From: Gemmatimonadota bacterium | GTDB taxonomy: Bacteria > Gemmatimonadota > Gemmatimonadetes > Gemmatimonadales > Gemmatimonadaceae | Direction of reading: 5' to 3' | Assembly: GCA_028287205.1 (NCBI GenBank) | Contig: JAQBQC010000235.1 | Coordinates: 1 to 11,500, forward strand | Length of the DNA: 11,500 nt | Shown here: one piece after another, positions 7,247 through 11,500 of the stretch | How the letters are laid out: each line of letters starts with the position of its first letter | Position numbering within the stretch: the first letter of the stretch is position 1 | The notes under the pieces: model-generated | Database searches by the model: none | Seen by the model: only the letters and a program-made list of their open reading frames with translations | Told to the model about the DNA's origin: nothing | Translations under genes and position numbers: made by a program

Positions 7247-7858
7247 GTGCCCCTTGAGGCTCCCTTGCTGAGATCGCGCCTGCTCGCGCTGTGCACCATC
7301 GCAGCGCATCTGGCGCCGGCTGTAGTTGCCGCGCAGTCTGCCCAGCGATTCTCGTTGCAGGGCTCTGGATTGAACGCGCAGCTCTACGGGAGCGCGTTCG
7401 ATGGACTGCATCGCGGCTATGGATTCGAAGTTCAGGCCCGCTTCACTCCGAGTGCATGGTCGTTCGGTGCCGGGGTGCAGTATACGCGGCACGCCATCAC
7501 GGGGCTGGACCAGAAGCTGAAGTTGTACGGAGGATTCATCGAGCCGCGCTATGTGATCGTGGTGCGAAGCAACGCATTCGCTCCCTACGTTTCCGTGCGC
7601 TTCTCATTGCTCGAGCAGAATCTTACGGTGGGCGACGTGAGCGGCTCCGCGACGGGAGTCACCCTGAACGGCGGAGGAGGAGTGTTGGTGCGACTCAGCT
7701 CTCGCCTGAATCTGGACCTCGGAAGTACGTACGGGTATACCAGATTCGGCAACTTCGTCGTACGCAACGCCTCCAATGGTCTGAAGGTCACCGGCCCGAG
7801 TGGATCGGGAAGCAACCTCGTCGTGCGCATCGGATTGGCGCTGGGATTGGCCGGATGA
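7247..7858 (+). CDS. Small outer-membrane beta-barrel protein
   Basis: 203 residues from GTG at 7247. The frame opens earlier (ATG at 7142), but the first 35 residues would be Arg/Trp-rich and put the signal peptide in the interior. AGGAGGG (7229-7235) and GGGTGA (7237-7242) precede the GTG; a TTG at 7265 with GAGG 5 nt before it is a second option. Residues 9-29 form a signal peptide (RSRLLALCTIAAHLAPAVVAA) with cleavage near Ala29. The mature part shows alternating strands rich in Gly, aromatic and hydroxyl residues (YGFEVQARFTPSAWSFGAGVQY, FGGFIEPRYVIVV-like segments, RLNLDLGSTYGYTRFG) and ends in a final amphipathic strand LVVRIGLALGL, all typical of 8-strand OmpA/OmpW-size barrels. No enzymatic motif is seen. 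The stop overlaps the start of the first propeller lipoprotein (ATGA), so the two are translationally coupled and probably act together at the outer membrane. Confidence 0.82.
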   Translation: MPLEAPLLRSRLLALCTIAAHLAPAVVAAQSAQRFSLQGSGLNAQLYGSAFDGLHRGYGFEVQARFTPSAWSFGAGVQYTRHAITGLDQKLKLYGGFIEPRYVIVVRSNAFAPYVSVRFSLLEQNLTVGDVSGSATGVTLNGGGGVLVRLSSRLNLDLGSTYGYTRFGNFVVRNASNGLKVTGPSGSGSNLVVRIGLALGLAG

Positions 7859-9099
7859 CAAACGCTGACAGTGGCAGCCCCGTCACGTGGCGCGCTCGGA
7901 CGCTGCGTTCCTCACGTGGGAAGCTTGGAATCGCCTCCCCGTCGAGTTGGTGGAAGGTGCTCCCCGCCTGCGCGTTGCTGGCTGCTGCCGCGTGTCGCGA
8001 TTCGAGCTCCGTTCCCGCCACGGGGCCGACGCACTTCGTGCTGACGGCTGCGGGTGCTCTCGAGCTGGGAGGCGCTGGCAGTGGCACGGCGTGCGTGCTC
8101 ACGCTGTTCGGTGGAAACGCTTACTGCTGGGGATACAACATCGCCGGAAATTTCGGCAATGGGAGTACTAAAAGCAGCAATGTTCCGGTGCCTGCCGGTA
8201 GCGGGTTGAGCTTCGCCGCACTCAGCGTGAGCTTGTGGAAGTCCTGTGGCATAGAGAAGTCCTCACTCGCGCTGTATTGCTGGGGATCGAACGGCCCGTC
8301 CGGTCGCAACCCGAACGATCTGACCCCGGAGCTCACACCGGTACTCGTAGATAGCAGTCACAAGTTCAAGGAGGTGAGCCAAGGAAGTGGAAGTGGATGT
8401 GCGGTCACTGTTGACGAGGACGCATACTGCTGGGGCGGTGGCGGAGAGCGGACACTCGTTTTCCCACTGGTGAAGGTTCCCGGTGGTCACGCTTTTAAGT
8501 CTGTCGGAGTGGGAGATGTGAGTGCGTGCGGCCTCACGACGCAAGGAGACGCATACTGCTGGCCGCGTGATGTTAGATACGGAGACACGACGGATGGCCC
8601 CATCGCCACTCCTCAGCTCGTCGCGGCACAGGATCACTTCATGTCACTGAGCGTCGGCTCAAACCACGCCTGCGGCCTCACGCGATCTGGAGAAGCGTTC
8701 TGCTGGGGCTACAATTCGTCGGGCCAATTGGGCATTGGGACTCGTGACGACGACCCGCACGCCACGCCGGAGCCGGTTGCGGGCAAGCTCACGTTCAGTG
8801 TTCTCGCGGCGGGACCGGGTTCTACCTGCGCTATTACACCCGCTGGTGTAGCCTATTGTTGGGGAGGCAACTCGAGTGGGGCCTTAGGGAACGGAACCAC
8901 GGATAACAGCAATGTGCCGGTCAAGGTCGCAGGCAACTTGACTTTCGTGTCCATAGGGTCCGGCGCCGGTTCCGCGTGTGGCATTACGGACGATGGAGAC
9001 GTGTACTGCTGGGGGTTCAACCAGTACGGTGAGTTGGGCAACGGAACCAACACGGGCAGCCTTGTTCCCGTGAAGACGCTTCTCACGCCTACGCCGTAG
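7855..9099 (+). CDS. RCC1-type seven-blade propeller lipoprotein, copy 1
   Basis: 414 residues from ATG at 7855, overlapping the barrel gene stop. The signal peptide has a long N-region (about 34 residues) and ends at Cys47 in ALLAAAAC, so the protein should be lipid-anchored. Seven repeats follow, each with a cysteine pair of form C-[GAV]-[ILV]-T-x(5-7)-[YF]-C-W-G: 80/91, 131/142, 182/192, 225/235, 273/283, 325/335 and 375/385. The CWG-x-N-x-x-G-x-L-G-x-G-T pattern is the RCC1 blade signature, so a seven-bladed beta-propeller is expected. The 10-11 residue Cys spacing suggests one disulfide per blade, fitting an oxidising periplasmic or surface location. Blades 2-4 have drifted: blade 4 reads CWPRD and blades 2 and 3 lack the LGNGT turn. 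Bacterial RCC1 propellers are binding scaffolds, ligand unknown. It is paralogous to the following gene. Confidence 0.9.
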   Translation: MTNADSGSPVTWRARTLRSSRGKLGIASPSSWWKVLPACALLAAAACRDSSSVPATGPTHFVLTAAGALELGGAGSGTACVLTLFGGNAYCWGYNIAGNFGNGSTKSSNVPVPAGSGLSFAALSVSLWKSCGIEKSSLALYCWGSNGPSGRNPNDLTPELTPVLVDSSHKFKEVSQGSGSGCAVTVDEDAYCWGGGGERTLVFPLVKVPGGHAFKSVGVGDVSACGLTTQGDAYCWPRDVRYGDTTDGPIATPQLVAAQDHFMSLSVGSNHACGLTRSGEAFCWGYNSSGQLGIGTRDDDPHATPEPVAGKLTFSVLAAGPGSTCAITPAGVAYCWGGNSSGALGNGTTDNSNVPVKVAGNLTFVSIGSGAGSACGITDDGDVYCWGFNQYGELGNGTNTGSLVPVKTLLTPTP

Positions 9100-9138
9100 A
9101 ACGAGTGCGGCTACAGGATTGGCGCCGGGATTGGCCGG

Positions 9139-10407
9139 ATGACCTACACTGACACGAGCGGCCGCGCCGCACTGCGCGCGCCCACGCTGAGTTCCTCGCG
9201 TGGGAAGCGTGGAATCTCCTCCCGTTCCAAATGGCCCAGCGCGCTCGCCGCGTGCGCGCTGCTCTGTGCCGCCGCATGTCGCGATTCGAGCTCCGTTCCC
9301 ACGTCGGGGCCAACGCATTTCGTGCTCACGGCGGCTGGTGCGCTGGCGCTTGGGGGCAGCGGCTCGACATGTCTCCTCACGCTGTTCAGTGGAACGCCTC
9401 ACTGTTGGGGCTATAACGTCTTCGGTACGTACGGTAACGGGACCACCGAAGACAGCGATGTGCCGGTGCCCGCCGGTGGCGGCTTGAGTTTCACTTCCCT
9501 GGGTATAGGTGAGTTCACGGCGTGCGGCATAGAGCGAACGTCCCAGTCGCTCTACTGCTGGGGCTACTATGGTGACGACCTCGCAGCCGACCCGCTTCCG
9601 CTGCATCTCACGCCCGTACCTTTCAACGCGGATCATAAGTTCAAGGCTCTCAGTGAGGGAAGTGCGAGCGGTTGTGCGCTGACCGATGAAGGCGATACGT
9701 ACTGCTGGGGCGAAGGGATGGACGGCGAATTGGGCAACGGTGCCGATACGGCGAGCGCGTCACCGGTCAAGGTGGTTGGCGGACACACCTTCAAATCGAT
9801 TGGGGTGGGTGTGGGCTATGCGTGCGGACTCACGGCGCAGGGAGATGTCTACTGTTGGGGGGATAACGAGGCCGGAGCGCTTGGAACCGGAAGCGCGGAC
9901 GAGAGAAATAGTGCCACTCCGCAGCTCGTCACGGGACAGCATCACTTCACGTCGCTGAGCGTGGGAGATTTTCACGTGTGCGGGCTCACGCGGGATGGCG
10001 AAGCATTCTGCTGGGGTCACAATGGGGATTATTCCCTGGGCATTGGATCGCGCGATGACGATCCGCACCCCACGCCCGAACGGGTCGCGAGCAATCTCAC
10101 GTTCAGTGAAGTCAGTGCAGGGAACCAATCCAGCTGCGGCATCACGCCGCAAGGCGTGGCGTACTGCTGGGGAAGCAACGCCGTCGGCGAACTGGGGAAC
10201 GGAACTTTGGACAATAGCAGCACCCCAGCTGCCGTGGCGGGCGGCTTGACCTTCGTGTCGATCGATGCGGGTGGCGCCAGCGCATGCGGCATCACCTACA
10301 ATGCCGAGGTGTACTGTTGGGGCGACAACTCCCAAGGCGGGCTTGGCAACGGAACCACCACGAGCAGCCTCGTTCCCGTGAAGACGCTCCTTCCGCCCAC
10401 CCCCTAG
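9139..10407 (+). CDS. RCC1-type seven-blade propeller lipoprotein, copy 2
   Basis: 422 residues from ATG at 9139. It aligns with copy 1 along its whole length, including the unusual long N-region, lipidated Cys47 (LLCAAAC) and RDSSSVP just after it. Seven RCC1 blades with cysteine pairs at 78/89, 129/140, 179/189, 229/239, 281/291, 333/343 and 383/393. Here blades 3 and 4 keep the canonical turn (GELGNG, GALGTG) lost in copy 1, so this copy looks closer to the ancestral form. Both copies end with VPVKTLLxPTP. The start codon lies in a stretch that repeats the end of the barrel gene (9116-9143), so copy 2 seems to have inherited its translation start from the duplication; no independent strong ribosome site is seen and coupling to copy 1 (39-nt gap) is likely. 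The gene is the last of the block and is followed by the hairpin at 10550-10578. Confidence 0.9.
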   Translation: MTYTDTSGRAALRAPTLSSSRGKRGISSRSKWPSALAACALLCAAACRDSSSVPTSGPTHFVLTAAGALALGGSGSTCLLTLFSGTPHCWGYNVFGTYGNGTTEDSDVPVPAGGGLSFTSLGIGEFTACGIERTSQSLYCWGYYGDDLAADPLPLHLTPVPFNADHKFKALSEGSASGCALTDEGDTYCWGEGMDGELGNGADTASASPVKVVGGHTFKSIGVGVGYACGLTAQGDVYCWGDNEAGALGTGSADERNSATPQLVTGQHHFTSLSVGDFHVCGLTRDGEAFCWGHNGDYSLGIGSRDDDPHPTPERVASNLTFSEVSAGNQSSCGITPQGVAYCWGSNAVGELGNGTLDNSSTPAAVAGGLTFVSIDAGGASACGITYNAEVYCWGDNSQGGLGNGTTTSSLVPVKTLLPPTP

Positions 10408-10549
10408 AAATCGAATGCGGATACCGAGGCGGTGAGCGTTCACGCCCGTCATCGCCGAACATCGATGAAACGGCTACTCGCGAGTCAAAAGACGACGGTG
10501 AGAATGAGCGCAGATGATCAGCTGTGCCTCAGCATCACACAAACACGAA

Positions 10550-10578
10550 AAAGCGCCCGACTAAACGTCGAGCGCTTT
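10550..10578. terminator. Bidirectional intrinsic terminator between the lipoprotein and tRNA-Phe
   Basis: AAAGCGC (10550-10556) pairs with GCGCTTT (10572-10578); after one mismatch, CGAC (10558-10561) pairs with GTCG (10567-10570) over the loop TAAAC. On the minus strand the stem runs into TTTTT (10548-10552) and more T-rich sequence, a standard terminator 38 nt after the tRNA-Phe 3' end. On the plus strand the stem ends in TTTGTT, weaker but usable for the gene block ending at 10407. Confidence 0.8.
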
Positions 10579-10615
10579 GTTCTGTGAAGTACACCGATCA
10601 TCTCAGCGCGCAAAA

Positions 10616-10688
<73 letters not shown>

Positions 10689-10699
10689 GAAGAGTGCGT

Positions 10700-10728
10700 A
10701 AGCTAGTGTCCCGATTAGTCTTCCTCAA
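10700..10728 (-). promoter_or_regulatory. Candidate promoter of tRNA-Phe
   Basis: On the minus strand TTGAGG (10723-10728) and TAGCTT (10700-10705) are separated by 17 nt. A start about 7 nt after the -10 box, near 10693, would leave a leader of only about 5 nt before the tRNA 5' end at 10688, as expected for a single tRNA gene. Consensus match only. Confidence 0.45.
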
Positions 10729-10840
10729 GTCTTCTCCCGCCCCTCCGCGCACCCGAAAGCATTGCGCCCGCGCTCGCCCGACGCCAGCATAGCGGGGACA
10801 CTCCGCGCCCCCGAAACGTCACCCGAACGAGCACGCACTC

Positions 10841-11410
10841 GTGAGCCGATCGTGGCTGCTCCTCACCATCCCCGTCGCGCTCGCAGCACTCGCGCTCCTC
10901 ACGCTCACCGCCCTCAGCCTCCTCCGCACCGTGCGCGGATCCGTCATCGCCTCCGTGCCCGTCAGCGCCGAGCAGCAGGTGACCATCAATAGTAGCGGCA
11001 GCTTCGCGCTCAATCTCGATGGCCCCGTCTTCACCGCTCGTCCCGCCAGTCTCCGCTTCGCACTCTCGAGCGCCGAATCGGGAACACAGATCGCGCTCAA
11101 CGCGATCGTGTTCCGGACGAGCGTCACGTCGATGTCGCGCTCACGGGTCGAGCTCTACTCCTTCACGATCCGTTCTCCGGGCACCTACACATTGCGCGTG
11201 AGCGGCATCGATCCCTCCACGGACTACAGCGCCCAGGCGATTCTCATCACGCGCCGATACGGTGCCGCGCTCGTATTCCACGTGCTCGCCCTCGTCGCGC
11301 TCGGCGCTGCCCTCATCGGATCGCTCGTCGTCTCCGGGCTCGTGCTCAGCGGAAAATCGTTCGCTCCAGAAACGCCGAGCAGCAACGCGCCTTTCACACA
11401 GCAGCGGTGA
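10841..11410 (+). CDS. Two-pass membrane protein of unknown function
   Basis: 189 residues from GTG at 10841; no good ribosome site is visible, so the start is moderately supported. Hydrophobic helices at about 5-28 and 143-170 flank a central region (about 35-138) that looks beta-rich and extracytoplasmic: VTINSSGSFALNLDGPV, RVELYSFTIRSPGTYTLRVSGID and SAQAILITRRYG. The phrase SPGTYTLRVSG resembles immunoglobulin- or PPC-like beta-sandwich domains that bind sugar or protein, but I do not recognise the family. The C-terminal tail is short and polar. The stop overlaps the GTG of the next gene (GTGA at 11407-11410), so the two form a coupled pair. The gene lies right of tRNA-Phe, outside the proposed island, and is divergent from it. 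Confidence 0.72.
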   Translation: MSRSWLLLTIPVALAALALLTLTALSLLRTVRGSVIASVPVSAEQQVTINSSGSFALNLDGPVFTARPASLRFALSSAESGTQIALNAIVFRTSVTSMSRSRVELYSFTIRSPGTYTLRVSGIDPSTDYSAQAILITRRYGAALVFHVLALVALGAALIGSLVVSGLVLSGKSFAPETPSSNAPFTQQR

Positions 11411-11500
11411 CGAGCAGCCCCGCTCCGCGCGCCGTTCCGCGCGCCGTTCCGCGCGCCGTTCCGCGCGCCACGCTCCTCACGCGCCCGATGATTCTGCTCT
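11407..11500 (+). CDS. N-terminal start of a coupled gene with PRAV repeats (partial)
   Basis: GTG at 11407 overlaps the preceding stop in GTGA, a coupling arrangement used elsewhere in this window. The frame is open to the window end (31 codons): VTSSPAP, then PRAV three times (residues 7-18) and PRAT, then LLTRPMILL, which looks like the approach to a membrane helix. An in-frame ATG at 11488 could be the true start, in which case the repeat would be untranslated. Function cannot be judged. Confidence 0.5.
   Translation, partial: MTSSPAPRAVPRAVPRAVPRATLLTRPMILL
11425..11469 (+). repeat. 12-bp tandem repeat, 3.75 copies
   Basis: The unit CCGCGCGCCGTT occurs at 11425, 11437 and 11449 without any difference, then breaks at the fourth copy (CCGCGCGCC followed by ACG). 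It is a multiple of three and in frame with the GTG at 11407, giving PRAV units. Perfect identity suggests recent slippage expansion. Confidence 0.9.

Larger units (their letters stand above)
7832..10430 (+). repeat. Tandem gene duplication, unit about 1.28 kb
   Basis: Unit 1 runs from 7832 to 9115, unit 2 from 9116 to about 10430. The junction is visible at DNA level: 7832-7859 and 9116-9143 match at 27 of 28 bases, although the first is the 3' end of the barrel gene plus the lipoprotein ATG, while the second is non-coding DNA plus the second ATG. A shared trace of GTGCG precedes both. Downstream of both stop codons a short related sequence (GAGTGCGGCTAC at 9103, GAATGCGGATAC at 10414) marks the unit end. 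The duplication therefore began inside the barrel gene. Confidence 0.8.

Noticed and set aside
8884..9636. Minus-strand open frame across the two lipoprotein genes
   Set aside because: It spans the duplication junction and is opposite two well-supported paralogous propellers; the translation is Arg-rich and of no known type.
7855..10407. CRISPR-like periodic repeats
   Set aside because: The recurring TACTGCTGGGG-type words encode the conserved YCWG of each propeller blade; spacing and sequence vary as in protein repeats and no spacers exist.

Overview
The window looks like a stretch of chromosome from a GC-rich Gram-negative soil or sediment bacterium. My best guess is a member of Gemmatimonadota. 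The basis is the N-terminal style of the serine/threonine kinase, the frequent GTG and TTG starts, lipoproteins with an RDSSSVP-like start after the lipid cysteine, and paralogous RCC1-type propellers. This is inference from family resemblance; no taxonomic marker gene is present.

Layout. Positions 1-159 hold the C-terminal end of a membrane protein (DUF4386-like) on the plus strand. It converges with, and overlaps by 3 nt, a minus-strand VOC/glyoxalase-fold lipoprotein (156-686). A gene-poor stretch follows (687-1583). It contains a 46-bp copy of the 3' part of a tRNA-Phe gene (1140-1185) and, just beyond it, two sets of phased short repeats (1241-1310). A plus-strand gene block runs from 1584 to 10407. 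It starts with a tightly packed three-gene cassette: a Ser/Thr kinase with a C-terminal inactive-STAND-like domain, a MoxR-type AAA+ ATPase, and a 923-residue three-pass membrane protein with CoxE-like N-terminal, degenerate vWA-like and C-terminal NTF2-like regions. Next come a small outer-membrane beta-barrel and two tandemly duplicated seven-blade RCC1-type lipoproteins. The block ends at a terminator hairpin (10550-10578) shared with the complete minus-strand tRNA-Phe gene (10616-10688). Right of the tRNA lie a two-pass membrane protein (10841-11410) and the start of a coupled gene (11407 to the window end) with a tandem PRAV repeat at its N-terminus.

The main inference is that 1140-10688 has the geometry of an element inserted into tRNA-Phe: intact tRNA at one end, displaced 3' tRNA fragment in direct orientation at the other, and about 9.5 kb of accessory genes between. 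No integrase or transposase is visible, so if this is an island it is immobile or decayed. The cargo resembles the core of the MoxR/vWA/STAND-like multi-component signalling or conflict systems known from multicellular or developmentally complex bacteria. A cytoplasmic kinase-iSTAND protein and a MoxR ATPase could act on a membrane protein that carries the signal to the periplasm, with the barrel and propeller lipoproteins as envelope components. No toxin, nuclease or other obvious effector is encoded, so signalling, envelope stress or a surface-structure role are equally possible.
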